Part shown: positions 9,356-18,960 of the stretch, piece after piece
How positions within the stretch are numbered: position 1 is the first letter of the stretch
How the letters are laid out: each line of letters begins with the position of its first letter
Assembly: GCF_913054185.1 (NCBI RefSeq)
Contig: NZ_CAJXIV010000015.1
Coordinates: 1 to 54,666 of the forward strand
DNA: 54,666 nucleotides
Direction of reading: 5' to 3'
Source of the DNA: an uncultured Shimia sp.
GTDB lineage: Bacteria; Pseudomonadota; Alphaproteobacteria; Rhodobacterales; Rhodobacteraceae
Made by a program: the position numbers and the translations under genes
Notes under the pieces: model-generated
Database searches by the model: none
Told to the model about the DNA's origin: nothing
The model's input: only the letters and a program-made list of their open reading frames with translations

Positions 9356-9394
9356 GTATTCCCGTCCCCTTTGACCGCCCCGGTCAGTATTTAC

Positions 9395-10780
9395 TCATTT
9401 ACCTGTTGGCTTGTCAGCCGCTCCGAATACCTCTTCCACAAAGCTTGCCAAATCCCCAATACGGTTGAAATTGATACCTTCAACTTTCGCGGACTTGCCA
9501 CCTTTCGGAGCTATTGCGGATGTGAAACCAAGTTTTTGGGCTTCTTTCAACCTATTTTCCGTCTGACTGACCGATCGGAGGGCGCCAGACAGGCTGATTT
9601 CGCCAAAAACCACGGTCTCGGCGGGCAAGGCGCTGTCTTCTCGCGCGGAGATCAGCGCACAGGCCACCGCAAGATCGGCAGCCGGTTCTGAAATTTTCAT
9701 GCCGCCTGCCACATTCAGGTACACATCCAGCCCGGCAAAGGGAATTCCGCAGCGTGATTCTAACACCGCGAGAATCATCGCAAGACGTCCGCTGTCCCAG
9801 CCTACAACGGTACGCCGCGATTGGCTGTGCGGCGACGGGGCAACCAACGCTTGCAATTCAATCAACACGGGGCGGGTGCCTTCAATGCCGGCAAAAACCA
9901 CGCTGCCGGGAGTGGGGGCACCGCGATCCGCAAGAAACAGAGCGCTTGGATTGGCCACTTCGGCCAGACCCCGCCCGGTCATTTCAAACACACCAATTTC
10001 GTCCGCCGGGCCAAATCGGTTTTTTACTGCGCGCAATATCCGGAACTGATGCCCACGCTCGCCTTCGAAATAAAGCACGGTGTCGACCATATGCTCTACC
10101 ACACGTGGACCGGCAATTTGCCCGTCTTTGGTGACATGGCCCACGAGCACAATCGCCATGCCTTTGCGTTTGGCAAATGTGGTGAGCTCATGGGCGGCTG
10201 CCCGTACCTGACTGACGGAGCCCGGGGCACTTGCAACCGAGTCGCTCCACATTGTCTGAATGGAGTCGATGATGGCCAGTTTGGGTTTCTCGGCCTCCAA
10301 CGTTGTGAGGATGTCGCGTAAATTTGTGTCGGCAGCCAATAGAACCGGACTTTCCGTCAAACCCAACCGCTGTGCCCGCATGCGGACCTGTGCGCTGGCT
10401 TCTTCGCCGCTCACATAAATCGTTTTCACACCTTGACGTGCAAATCGCGCGGCGGCCTGAAGCAACAATGTGGATTTACCAATGCCAGGGTCGCCCCCCA
10501 CCAAAATTGCGCTCGCAGGCACCAATCCGCCACCCAACACCCGATCGAGTTCTTTCACACCACTTAAGGTGCGCGGGGGAGGGGCTTCTTCGGTGCGCAG
10601 GTCTGACAGCTCGATCCGCCGTCCTTTGACCGCGCCTAAAGAAGAGCCCGTAGGCCCTGCACCAAACGGCGCTTCTTCGACAATGGTGTTCCACTCGCCG
10701 CAGCCTTCGCACCGGCCGGACCATTTTGAAAACTGTGCGCCACAACTGGAACAGTTGAATTGGGTTTTGCTCTTTGCCAT
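9395..10780 (-). CDS. radA: DNA repair protein RadA (Sms)
   Basis: RecA-like ATPase that promotes branch migration in homologous recombination. The 461-residue product from ATG 10780 has an N-terminal zinc finger (CSSCG near residue 10, CEGCG near 25), Walker A GGDPGIGKSTLL, the RadA signature KNRFG, and a C-terminal Lon-like domain (FAGLDVYLNVAGGMKI onward). The length is normal. The preceding pqiA-like gene ends 17 bases upstream, and cvpA follows, so these three probably form one unit. Confidence 0.97.
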   Translation of the reverse strand: MAKSKTQFNCSSCGAQFSKWSGRCEGCGEWNTIVEEAPFGAGPTGSSLGAVKGRRIELSDLRTEEAPPPRTLSGVKELDRVLGGGLVPASAILVGGDPGIGKSTLLLQAAARFARQGVKTIYVSGEEASAQVRMRAQRLGLTESPVLLAADTNLRDILTTLEAEKPKLAIIDSIQTMWSDSVASAPGSVSQVRAAAHELTTFAKRKGMAIVLVGHVTKDGQIAGPRVVEHMVDTVLYFEGERGHQFRILRAVKNRFGPADEIGVFEMTGRGLAEVANPSALFLADRGAPTPGSVVFAGIEGTRPVLIELQALVAPSPHSQSRRTVVGWDSGRLAMILAVLESRCGIPFAGLDVYLNVAGGMKISEPAADLAVACALISAREDSALPAETVVFGEISLSGALRSVSQTENRLKEAQKLGFTSAIAPKGGKSAKVEGINFNRIGDLASFVEEVFGAADKPTGK

Positions 10781-10797
10781 GTTCTTGTTTTGACCCA

Positions 10798-11232
10798 CTA
10801 CCGCTTGCGGGTCAAATGACTAATCACCAGCGAGGCCAAAATACAGAAAGTAAACAGATAAAGCCCCCAACCGGTCTCCACGGTGACATGTCCGGCACCT
10901 TTCACAATCACAATGTAGAGTGCGATCAAAAACACATCCGCCATTGCCAATTTGCCCAGCCATTCCAGCGCCGGCAGCACCTTTCGCCGCATCATGCCAA
11001 ACTGGATCAACGCCAGCCCGATCACCTTCATATACGGTGCAAATATTGCCAGAAACGTTACCAGCAATGCCAGGGCCACATCCGTGTCCCACAAAGACTG
11101 CAGGCCGGACACAATGGAGATTTCGCTTAGTCCAAACAAAGGCAATAAACCCGCGCGCATCAATGGCGCGAACCACGCGACGGGAAACAGGATCAGCAGG
11201 GACAAATTTGTTAGGCGCAAAACAGAAGTCAT
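10798..11232 (-). CDS. Paraquat-inducible protein A-like membrane protein
   Basis: A 144-residue protein with about four membrane helices, fitting one PqiA-type half. It lacks the zinc-ribbon cysteines found in long PqiA proteins. Features include FPVAWFAPLMRAGLLPLFG near the N-terminus and the motif GLYLFTFCILASL near the end. PqiA proteins are thought to act with MCE-type lipid transport; the mlaF/mlaE genes lie on the same strand upstream but are now separated by the secretion cassette. The ATG at 11232 was chosen because the upstream in-frame extension is low complexity with no homology character. Confidence 0.75.
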   Translation of the reverse strand: MTSVLRLTNLSLLILFPVAWFAPLMRAGLLPLFGLSEISIVSGLQSLWDTDVALALLVTFLAIFAPYMKVIGLALIQFGMMRRKVLPALEWLGKLAMADVFLIALYIVIVKGAGHVTVETGWGLYLFTFCILASLVISHLTRKR

Positions 11233-11459
11233 GTCGCTAGAGCTATGCGCTGACGGAGTCTTGCGCAAGTTGTCGGGGGGGGAATTTCTTCCGGCACTTC
11301 CCGTTACAACAGGTCCCAGTGACTGAATGACATAGGCTTCGCGAGTGGATGCGCAGGATTGGGTGGTCAGGTGGCGGGGCAAGCTTGCGCGGCTGGCTGA
11401 CCGTGAGCCGGTCTTCCATTTTTGATCCGTTGCAGGCGGCGCGGTTGGCAAGTCTTACA

Positions 11460-12773
11460 TCAATCCTGCATGGCCTGGCTCAAAAACCGTAAAAAAGGCT
11501 CCACCAAATAGTCCCCAAAGGTCACATGCCGCCCGGTAAACACAAGGTGCACCGGCATGTCTTGCGCTAAGGTAAGTCGGTCGCCCATCTCCGCGCGCAA
11601 CGCTGCTTGATCCTCAGCCTTGATAATTGCAACACCGTCGTAACCTGTAATGGCGCCGTCTGGGTCGCGCTGCGCTTCTGGGGACAGGGACGTCAAAACC
11701 ACCCGCACTTTGGGATGGTTGCGTTGCGGCAAGCTTGTGACGGTCAGAACCCCTTCCATGCCCACGCGAAGCTGGTCAATGGCCTGCGGGGAGGCCACAA
11801 AAGCCACATCCAACTCCCCATTGGGACGCGCTAAGGTCAGCACTGTTTCCCCCTTTGGCACCACCATCGTTTCCGTGTCATAAGGAAATGCCGCGACAAT
11901 TCCGTCGTCTGGTGCAACGATGTCGGCCTTTGCGATTTGCGCGGACAGCCGCAGGATCTGTAGCCTCAAACGGGGAATGTCTTCTTCCAACTGTGCTTGG
12001 CGATCCAAAATCCGTTGGCGAAACTCCAGTTTTTCGCGCGCGACTTCCAGCCTGGCCTGGGTGGCCTGACTTTCCAGCGAAACAAGTTCGGCCTGCTCGC
12101 GCGCCATTCCTGATTCAACACCCAAAACGGCCTCCTTTAGGGCGTCGATCTCGGCTGTTCTTAAGGCACCTTGCGCGGCCAATGTGACGTAGCGCGCCAG
12201 CCGCTTGTCCATAGATCGCCGTCGCGCATCGAGATGATCTAGGCTGGTACGAAGCCGTTTTGCACGTTGCCGGAGAGCGGCCTCCAACTCTGTGGTCATA
12301 TCCGCGCGCATTTGCAGCGCATCCTGCATGTTTTTCATGCGCGCATGAGCCAGTTTGGATTGCGCACCAATTGAGCCGGAGGCTTCCTGCAAGGTGTTGT
12401 TCAAGGCTGCGCCAAGAGCGGCGCGTTCTTCTTGCATTGGCGCCAAAGCCGCGTGCACTTCTGCAAGCTCCGCTTCTGCATCCGTCACGTCTAGTCGGAT
12501 CAAAAGCTGACCCTTTGTGACCGCCGCGTGTGGCACCACATGCACCTCGGAAATCTTACCGCCAAATTGGTGCTGAATGTCCAAGCTTGGACGCCGCGCA
12601 TCCAAATGCCCGCTGGCGGGGATCGATGTGGCCAGCGGTGCCAATGTCGCCCACAAAACAAACGCAATAATGCAGATTATCAGCGAGAAAAATCCGAACC
12701 AAAGCGGCCGGGTGATCTGGCGGGGCAAGCTGTCGGGCGCTTCGCAAGGCGGGCTGTGGACAACCGGCGTCAA
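11460..12773 (-). CDS. HlyD-family periplasmic adaptor of type I secretion system
   Basis: Membrane-fusion protein joining the inner-membrane ABC exporter to an outer-membrane TolC channel. One N-terminal membrane segment (WFGFFSLIICIIAFVLW) is followed by a lipoyl-type strand (ASGHLDARRPSLDIQHQFGG), a long coiled coil (about 100-270) and the second lipoyl half with DIVAPDDGIVAAF near residue 290. The C-terminal beta domain ends the 437-residue protein, matching PrtE/AprE-type adaptors. It starts on TTG, overlapping the ABC gene stop by four bases (TTGA), with no other Met nearby. No TolC gene is in the window. Confidence 0.92.
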   Translation of the reverse strand: MTPVVHSPPCEAPDSLPRQITRPLWFGFFSLIICIIAFVLWATLAPLATSIPASGHLDARRPSLDIQHQFGGKISEVHVVPHAAVTKGQLLIRLDVTDAEAELAEVHAALAPMQEERAALGAALNNTLQEASGSIGAQSKLAHARMKNMQDALQMRADMTTELEAALRQRAKRLRTSLDHLDARRRSMDKRLARYVTLAAQGALRTAEIDALKEAVLGVESGMAREQAELVSLESQATQARLEVAREKLEFRQRILDRQAQLEEDIPRLRLQILRLSAQIAKADIVAPDDGIVAAFPYDTETMVVPKGETVLTLARPNGELDVAFVASPQAIDQLRVGMEGVLTVTSLPQRNHPKVRVVLTSLSPEAQRDPDGAITGYDGVAIIKAEDQAALRAEMGDRLTLAQDMPVHLVFTGRHVTFGDYLVEPFLRFLSQAMQD

Positions 12774-14893
12774 TGGGTTGTCACCTGATTGACCGCCATG
12801 GGGCGTGTGGAAATGGCGGCGCGGAAAATCGCCTGACCGTCAACGTTTTCGACGTCAAACCCATCACTCATTTGGGTGAGTACGGCCAATGCGGCTTCAT
12901 CACGGGGCAGGTCGGACATTGGTGCCTCAGGGTGATGCAGCAGCCTCGAAATCTTCTGCAACTTCTGGTCGGCTTGGGTGATCCGGTTTTCAGTCAGGGT
13001 AATTTCGCAACTGCGGTCATTGAGAAATTTGAACTGAAACACGGCCGTTCTTGGTGCATCGCTTGGTTCAGAGGCCATTGCGAGGTTGAACAGCTCGCTG
13101 GCAACCAGTTCTGCGCGCTGGCACAGTTCTGCATCGTTGCTGCGGTTAAACTGCGCACCAACCCAATCAGCCAGATCTTGCAGGCTGGGTGGGCGTAATG
13201 GCACGTCAAGACGCCGTCTACCGCCACTCATTCGGCCTAAAACGTCACTGCGCAGGCCGAAGTCGGCGATGCGTCCGTTATCCAACGCCAATACATGCTC
13301 AGCCAGCCCCATCAATCCGGACCGATGAATCACCATCACAATGGTGGTGTTTTGTTTTTTAAGCCGGGCCAGAACAGCGCATAACTGCCGCTCGCCAGCG
13401 GCGTCCAAAAGGGCATTTGGTTCGTCCAGAAAGAGGTAGCTCGGGCGATGGAAAATTGCGCGGGCCAGTGCCACCCGTTGCTTCTGTCCCGCCGATAATA
13501 CAAACGGCGTCGCGCCGATGTCGGTGTCATAAGAGTTTGGCAAGGCGGAAATCAATCCGTGCACCCCCGCGGTTTGGGCCGCTGCAATAATCTCTGCGTC
13601 GGTGGCTTGCCTCGCAAACCCACAAATGTTTTGTGCCAAAGTGCCGTGGAAGAGCTGAGCCTGTTGCGGCAAATAGCCAATATGTGTGGCTTGGCTGTGT
13701 TGCGGCAGCGTGCGGATTTCTGTTTCGTCCAGCCAAACCGTCCCAATCGGGCAGGGAACCACACCGGCTAAGGCCTCCAGAAGGGTGGTTTTGCCACTGC
13801 CTGAAGCCCCCACAATGGCGAGGCAGCGGGCAGCCGGTAGGTCAAAGCTGATCCGATCCAAGCGCGGCGGGGCACCGCCACCTTTGGGGAAAATCACGCC
13901 GTCACATCGCAAGCTGCCATTTAGATCAGCGATTTCCGTTCCCTCTGAAGCGCGCAATGCTGGCACGTTTTGCAGGGCGGCAAACCCGCGGGTGGCCTGG
14001 CTCAGATCAGGGATGCTGCCGATGGCGGCCTCAAAGCTGGCAACTGTTTTGGTGAGGATTAAGCTGGCCGCAATCATGCCACCGGCGCTGAGGTTGCCAT
14101 TGACAACCAAGGCTGCACCTAGGCTTAAGCCGAGGAGTTGCGTCAGGTTTCTTAGATAGGTTTCCAATCCTGCTGTCGTGACCTCTAATGGCGTGAGTTT
14201 GTCTTCGAGATGACTGCGTTGGTTAAGTGCGCTGACAAAACGCTGAAGGACATTGTGCGCCAAACCGGTGATGGCTGGCTGCATGGCCAAGGATTGTGCG
14301 TTTTTCATTGTACGCATTTCTTGATCCCGGGAACGGGATAACGCGCGCTGCGTGGCCTTGCTGATGGTGTGGGATGTGAGCCGAATTGCTGCTGCAATCG
14401 CGATTAGAGTTGCGGCAAGCCCGGCAAACCACGGGTGAATGACCCACAAAACAAGAGTGAACACAGGGAGCCAGGGCAGGCTCAGCGCCGCCCGTGCTGC
14501 CGGTCCTGCCAAGGTACGTTTGAGATGAGCCACCGAAGTCAGCAGATCCTCTTGGAGGTTGCTTGGTTGCGACAACACAACAGGTGCGCACAGCCGCTCA
14601 CACCAGTGCATTGTGCGCTGCAAGCTGAGGTCTCGCAATGTATCAACCACGGCTTGCAAGAGAAGTGCGAGTGCGGCCATGCCAAGCAGCAAAACCAGCG
14701 TCTGCATGTTCCCGGTTGGCAAAACACGGTCCAAAACCTGCATCATGAAGATTGGGCTCACGAGGATGGCAAGATTGGATATGGCGCTGAGCGCAAGCAG
14801 CGGCAAGATCAGCCGACGCAAGTGATTGAGAGGGGCAATCGACGCAAATGTCGAGGGAGCGACGCCTGCCTCCTCCTGAAACCGTTGTGGCAT
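12770..14893 (-). CDS. Type I secretion ABC exporter (PrtD-like) with unusual C-terminal extension
   Basis: Inner-membrane permease-ATPase that energises export of the adjacent RTX protein. From ATG 14893 (GAGGTGATC directly upstream) it has membrane helices from about residue 35 to 300, then an ATPase domain with Walker A GASGSGKTTLL, signature LSAGQKQRVALARA (Ala in place of the usual Gly), Walker B YLFLDEP and an H-loop His. There is no C39 peptidase domain. After the normal end of the ATPase about 140 extra residues follow; blocks such as RAELVASELFNLAMA and AVLTQMSDGFDVEN resemble in outline an RsbW/GHKL-type fold, which is speculative. It starts seven bases after the RTX stop and overlaps the HlyD start. 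Confidence 0.93.
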   Translation of the reverse strand: MPQRFQEEAGVAPSTFASIAPLNHLRRLILPLLALSAISNLAILVSPIFMMQVLDRVLPTGNMQTLVLLLGMAALALLLQAVVDTLRDLSLQRTMHWCERLCAPVVLSQPSNLQEDLLTSVAHLKRTLAGPAARAALSLPWLPVFTLVLWVIHPWFAGLAATLIAIAAAIRLTSHTISKATQRALSRSRDQEMRTMKNAQSLAMQPAITGLAHNVLQRFVSALNQRSHLEDKLTPLEVTTAGLETYLRNLTQLLGLSLGAALVVNGNLSAGGMIAASLILTKTVASFEAAIGSIPDLSQATRGFAALQNVPALRASEGTEIADLNGSLRCDGVIFPKGGGAPPRLDRISFDLPAARCLAIVGASGSGKTTLLEALAGVVPCPIGTVWLDETEIRTLPQHSQATHIGYLPQQAQLFHGTLAQNICGFARQATDAEIIAAAQTAGVHGLISALPNSYDTDIGATPFVLSAGQKQRVALARAIFHRPSYLFLDEPNALLDAAGERQLCAVLARLKKQNTTIVMVIHRSGLMGLAEHVLALDNGRIADFGLRSDVLGRMSGGRRRLDVPLRPPSLQDLADWVGAQFNRSNDAELCQRAELVASELFNLAMASEPSDAPRTAVFQFKFLNDRSCEITLTENRITQADQKLQKISRLLHHPEAPMSDLPRDEAALAVLTQMSDGFDVENVDGQAIFRAAISTRPMAVNQVTTH

Positions 14894-14900
14894 GATCACC

Positions 14901-17306
14901 TCACAGTAGGAAATTGCTTTCATCCAAATCACTCGGATCCACAGACTTCAGGATGAGCCGGTCGCCGCTGTCTCCACCGGTGAGCGCGCTTAAGTCGATC
15001 ACCGTCGCCCAGCCTTGATCTTGGATGTGAACCTGCAAGTCGGTGTACTGAATGCCATAGCTGCTCAGATCAATCACATCGTGGTCCACCTCAAAGTCGT
15101 GGATCATGTCGCGTCCGCCGCCGGCCTGTGTGACAAAGCTGTCCGCGTCGCCGTCTTGCCACCAGTTGCCGCCCCAAAGGTGGTCATTTCCTTCGCCACC
15201 ATGAAGAGTATCTACCCCGCTGCCGCCAACCAGTTTGTCGGCGTCAGCCCCGCCATTTAGAATGTCGTCACCGTCACGCCCGTGCAGGAAATCGCTCCCG
15301 GCGCCACCGGCACCTGAGTCGTTGCCTGCACCAAGGATAATCTTGTCCGATCCCGCGCCTCCTGAGGCCGTATCATCACCGCTGCCGCCAAAAATACGGT
15401 CTGCGCCTGTGTCACCATGCAACAGATCGTTGTCCGTGCCTCCGTGTAGGGTGTCGTCGCCACCGCCGCCCATCAGAGTATCGTCGCCGTCGCCGCCCCG
15501 CAGTTTGTCGTTGCCACCGCTGATGCCGACCACGGCGGGGTCCCGGATCAGGACTGCGGCATCCGGATCCACCGGAGCAAAAGGATCGGGCGCGCGCGGA
15601 TCGACCGCGCCGTCGTTGCTGCCCGTGCTTTGTGCCTCAGCCATGAACTCGGCGTAGGCGGCACCTTCGGCCCAATCGACCTCAACCCGGTAAATTCCGC
15701 CAGAGGCACCGGTTGTGCCGTCAAGATCGTGGTCGCCTCGGTTGAGGCCAAAATAGAGATTGCCATCGCCATCGAGAAACACTGCGCCATAAGCGCCTTT
15801 GGGCATGCCCGCGGTCATGCCGTCGTCGTAAAGCGTTGCCGTGATGTCCACCGATGTGATGTGCGGGGCGCCGCCGTTGGGCACATCCGATAAATCGATC
15901 CGGTGCACCGCGCCTGGTTCACCGTTCCGGCCTGGAGACTCGACGGCGTAAAATGCGCCATCTTTGGCATTATAGGCCACGTCATAGGTGCGCCCGCCAA
16001 ACAGGGCGTTGGGCAAATCAAAATTGGTCGCCACGGGATTGCCGTTGGCGTCCAAACTGTTCACGTCAATCATCGTGACGCGGTTCAGGCTGCTTTGGAA
16101 CGTCCAAAGGTTCCCCTCATCGTCGAAATCTCCAACGTAGTCGGCCACAGGTGTCTCGCCCAGGCGGTAGGCCTGTCCTTCCGCGTCCACCATAACCAAG
16201 TCGCGGATCGACACTGGGTTGCCCAACGTGTCCACACCGTTGGCTTTGGCAATGCCATAAATCAGGTCGTCTTCGGTGTTGAACCCAATGGCATTGATGC
16301 GCAGCCCGGTTGGATCTCCGGCCACTTCGTATTGCTCGGTTTCCGGGTCAAACACATTTAGCTGGCCGTCGATCATCTGAAACAGTTTGGATTGCCCCGG
16401 CGCAAACGCGGCCACGTCTACCGTGTCTCCGCCGATGGTGACTTCTTTCAGGTAACTGAAAATGGGACCGTCCATATTGATGTCTGGCCCACTGTCGGCG
16501 GGCGCCACTTCGCGCAGGCTCAACCCGCCTGCATCGCCACTGCCGGTCACTTCAAATGTGTGGGTTTCAAACACGCCTGACGTGGTGCCAACCGTGCCAA
16601 TGACCTCGCCGTTCCAAAGCACTTCGACACTGCCGCTGCTTGCGCCGCCGGACAAATTTGCGGCCAGCTCAAAGCTGATGGTGTAAACTTCCCCCACCTG
16701 GGTGGTCACCGATTGGGATAACGCGCCGTCTGCATCCGTGGTCCAGCCCGCGTCATGAGCCAGCTGACCCAAAGTGGCCGCGCCCCCCATGCCAGCGTCA
16801 AGCAGGTTGCCGTTTTCCAAATCGCCATACACCAGGTCATCGCCACGTCCGGCATTGATGGTGTCTGCGCCCATGCCACCTTGCGCCAAATCGTTGCCAG
16901 CTTCGAGATTGAGCAGATCGTCGCCGTGCCCACCATCGACAGTGTCGCGGCCCGTGCCGGCATTTACAGTATCTGCTCCGGCGCCGGATGACAGGCTATC
17001 ATCGCCGCCGTTGCCCAACACCACATCATTGCCAGCGCCAGAAGAAATCACATCGTCGTAAGCGCGATCTTCTGCGTCACCACTGGAGGAAATTGCATCG
17101 GGGTTGTAAACCCATTGCCCATCGACAAAGATCCACTCGCGGCCCACCATATCGCCGGCAACCAAGTCGTTGCCCCCACCTGAGGTCAGCGTGTCGCTGC
17201 CCGCATGGCCGTTCACACTGTCAACACCGTCGCCCGTCGTGATGCTGTCGTCGCCGGTTGTGCCCACAACTGAGGCGACCGACGGCTGCGGCTCGTTCTC
17301 TGACAT
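14901..17306 (-). CDS. Secreted RTX calcium-binding protein, T1SS substrate
   Basis: An 801-residue acidic protein without an N-terminal signal peptide. A first block of nonapeptide RTX repeats (GGxGxDxLx type) lies at about 10-155, a non-repetitive middle domain at about 160-560, and a second RTX block (GGDGDDTLMGGGGDDTLHGG style) at about 570-700. The end has the form seen in serralysin-type C-termini (GGGRDMIHDFEVDHDVIDLS) and finishes DESNFLL, typical of a type I secretion signal. The middle region has repeated strand motifs such as NAIGFNTEDDLIYGIA and YDVAYNAKDGAFYAVE, suggesting a beta-propeller like that of DUF6923 proteins. No protease or lipase motif is visible. It is first gene of the three-gene cassette. 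The start is at 17306; upstream in-frame sequence to 17531 is not protein-like. Confidence 0.93.
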   Translation of the reverse strand: MSENEPQPSVASVVGTTGDDSITTGDGVDSVNGHAGSDTLTSGGGNDLVAGDMVGREWIFVDGQWVYNPDAISSSGDAEDRAYDDVISSGAGNDVVLGNGGDDSLSSGAGADTVNAGTGRDTVDGGHGDDLLNLEAGNDLAQGGMGADTINAGRGDDLVYGDLENGNLLDAGMGGAATLGQLAHDAGWTTDADGALSQSVTTQVGEVYTISFELAANLSGGASSGSVEVLWNGEVIGTVGTTSGVFETHTFEVTGSGDAGGLSLREVAPADSGPDINMDGPIFSYLKEVTIGGDTVDVAAFAPGQSKLFQMIDGQLNVFDPETEQYEVAGDPTGLRINAIGFNTEDDLIYGIAKANGVDTLGNPVSIRDLVMVDAEGQAYRLGETPVADYVGDFDDEGNLWTFQSSLNRVTMIDVNSLDANGNPVATNFDLPNALFGGRTYDVAYNAKDGAFYAVESPGRNGEPGAVHRIDLSDVPNGGAPHITSVDITATLYDDGMTAGMPKGAYGAVFLDGDGNLYFGLNRGDHDLDGTTGASGGIYRVEVDWAEGAAYAEFMAEAQSTGSNDGAVDPRAPDPFAPVDPDAAVLIRDPAVVGISGGNDKLRGGDGDDTLMGGGGDDTLHGGTDNDLLHGDTGADRIFGGSGDDTASGGAGSDKIILGAGNDSGAGGAGSDFLHGRDGDDILNGGADADKLVGGSGVDTLHGGEGNDHLWGGNWWQDGDADSFVTQAGGGRDMIHDFEVDHDVIDLSSYGIQYTDLQVHIQDQGWATVIDLSALTGGDSGDRLILKSVDPSDLDESNFLL

Positions 17307-17333
17307 ACCCGAATTACCTTTTACCAAAACACA

Positions 17334-17351
17334 GCGAACATTGTGCGAACA
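17334..17351 (-). promoter_or_regulatory. 11-bp-spaced direct repeat upstream of the RTX gene
   Basis: GCGAACA occurs twice with an 11-base period (17334-17340 and 17345-17351), 28-45 bases before the RTX start. One-helical-turn direct repeats are typical of OmpR/PhoB-type regulator sites. No -10/-35 pair could be fixed with confidence, so the operator role is a suggestion. Confidence 0.35.
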
Positions 17352-17431
17352 AATGGTTAAGGGAAGGTAAAGGAATGGGCGGTCTTGTTGGTGAAATTTC
17401 GGAAGATTTTTAGCTATGCGCCGCGCTTGGA

Positions 17432-18178
17432 CTAACGCACCGCCTCGATCGGCCCTTCTGCGGAGCCGGCAATAAACTGCGTCAGGTAAGGATCGCCGCT
17501 GGCGTCCATGTCCGCCACCGGTCCAGTCCATTGGATCACGCCACCATGCAGCATTGCCACATTGTCGGCAATTGCGCGCACCGAGCTCATGTCGTGGGTG
17601 ATGGTCATCGCCGTGGCGCCCATCTCCACCACAATCTCGCGGATCAAGTCATTGATCACGCCGGACATAATCGGGTCCAATCCTGTGGTGGGTTCGTCAA
17701 AAAAGATGATCTCTGGTTCCGCCGCAATCGCCCGCGCCAAACCAACCCTTTTCTGCATCCCACCGGAAAGTTCGGACGGAAACAAATCCGCCACATCCGG
17801 GGTCAGCCCGACACGCCGCAGCTTCTCAATGGCAATCTCGCGCGCTTCGTCTTTGGGCCGTTTCAAACTGCCCCGCAGCAAGCGAAACGCCACATTCTGC
17901 CACACCGTCATCGAATCAAACAATGCGCCGCCCTGAAACAACATGCCAAACCGCGCCAGAAACGCGTCCCGGTCGCCTTGGGTGGCGTTTTGTCCATCCA
18001 CCGTAATGGTCCCACTGTCCGGCGTGATCAGGCCAAGCACAGATTTCAACATCACCGACTTGCCGGTGCCGGACCCGCCGATGATCACCATCGAACTGCC
18101 TTTGGCTATCTCAAGGTTCACCCCTTGCAGCACCCGTTTGGGGCCAAAGCATTTATGTACGTTGTCAAATTTGATCAT
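17432..18178 (-). CDS. mlaF: MlaF-type ABC transporter ATPase
   Basis: Cytoplasmic ATPase of an MCE/Mla phospholipid transporter that maintains outer-membrane lipid asymmetry. In 248 residues it shows Walker A GGSGTGKSVMLK, the Mla-type Q-loop MLFQGGALFDSMTV, signature ELSGGMQKRVGLARA, Walker B IIFFDEPTTGLDP and H-loop TITHD. The ATG overlaps the mlaE stop (ATGA). The partner MCE protein (mlaD) is not in the window: the next gene downstream is the RTX cassette, so the substrate-binding part must be elsewhere. Confidence 0.93.
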   Translation of the reverse strand: MIKFDNVHKCFGPKRVLQGVNLEIAKGSSMVIIGGSGTGKSVMLKSVLGLITPDSGTITVDGQNATQGDRDAFLARFGMLFQGGALFDSMTVWQNVAFRLLRGSLKRPKDEAREIAIEKLRRVGLTPDVADLFPSELSGGMQKRVGLARAIAAEPEIIFFDEPTTGLDPIMSGVINDLIREIVVEMGATAMTITHDMSSVRAIADNVAMLHGGVIQWTGPVADMDASGDPYLTQFIAGSAEGPIEAVR

Positions 18179-18960
18179 GAGGCAAAAAACAAACTTGTGA
18201 GGATAAAGTTGGCGGCCAGGATCATCACAGCAGCGGCCTGTACGGAACTCTTGGTGGCCCGGCCCACACCTTGCGCGCCGCGTCCGGAATGCATGCCGGC
18301 GTAGCAGCCCATCACCGCGGCAATCCCGCCAAACACCGCCCCTTTTACAAGGCTGGAGACCACGTCATTGATCTGCAGGAAGTCGACAGTGTTGCGAATG
18401 TACGTTGCCGGATTGAAGCCCAGCGTTTCGGTGGACACCAAGAAACCGCCATAAATGCCAATGATGTCGCCAATGCCGACAAGGGCAGGGACCACCAGAA
18501 TGGCGGCCATCACACGCGGGGCGACAAGGTATTTCATCGGATGGGTCGACAGCGTGACCAGCGCGTCAATCTGCTCCGTCACTTTCATCGTGGCAATCTC
18601 AGCCGCAATTGAGCTGGTCACGCGAGCGGCCACCATCAGCCCCACCAAAACCGGCCCCAACTCGCGCACCATGCCAATGGCCACAATCTGCGGCACCACG
18701 CTTTCCACGGAAAACCGCGAGCTGCCGTCATAGATCTGCAAAGCCAGCGCGCCGCCGGTGAAAATTGCCGTCATGCCCACCACGGGCAGGCTTAACCAGC
18801 CGATGTTAAACAGCGCGCTCAGAAACTCGCGGCCATAAAACGGCGGGCGAAAAATATGGCTCAATGCACCCCAGACAAACAGCAGCACTTCGCCAAAAGA
18901 GGTGAACAGCGCGATCATGCTGCGCCCGATGGCATTTAAGGGAGCCAAAATCAGGTTCAT
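18175..18960 (-). CDS. mlaE: MlaE-type ABC transporter permease
   Basis: Inner-membrane permease of the MCE/Mla lipid transport family. The 261-residue protein has about five to six membrane segments and the family motifs [18 protein letters not shown] near residue 60, [20 protein letters not shown] near 100, and [20 protein letters not shown] near 128. It overlaps alr upstream and mlaF downstream by four bases each, so the three are translationally coupled. Confidence 0.95.
   Translation of the reverse strand: MNLILAPLNAIGRSMIALFTSFGEVLLFVWGALSHIFRPPFYGREFLSALFNIGWLSLPVVGMTAIFTGGALALQIYDGSSRFSVESVVPQIVAIGMVRELGPVLVGLMVAARVTSSIAAEIATMKVTEQIDALVTLSTHPMKYLVAPRVMAAILVVPALVGIGDIIGIYGGFLVSTETLGFNPATYIRNTVDFLQINDVVSSLVKGAVFGGIAAVMGCYAGMHSGRGAQGVGRATKSSVQAAAVMILAANFILTSLFFAS

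Noticed and set aside
14901..17306. Tandem DNA repeats resembling a CRISPR or satellite array
   Set aside because: They encode RTX nonapeptides in frame, with no conserved nucleotide repeat-spacer structure.
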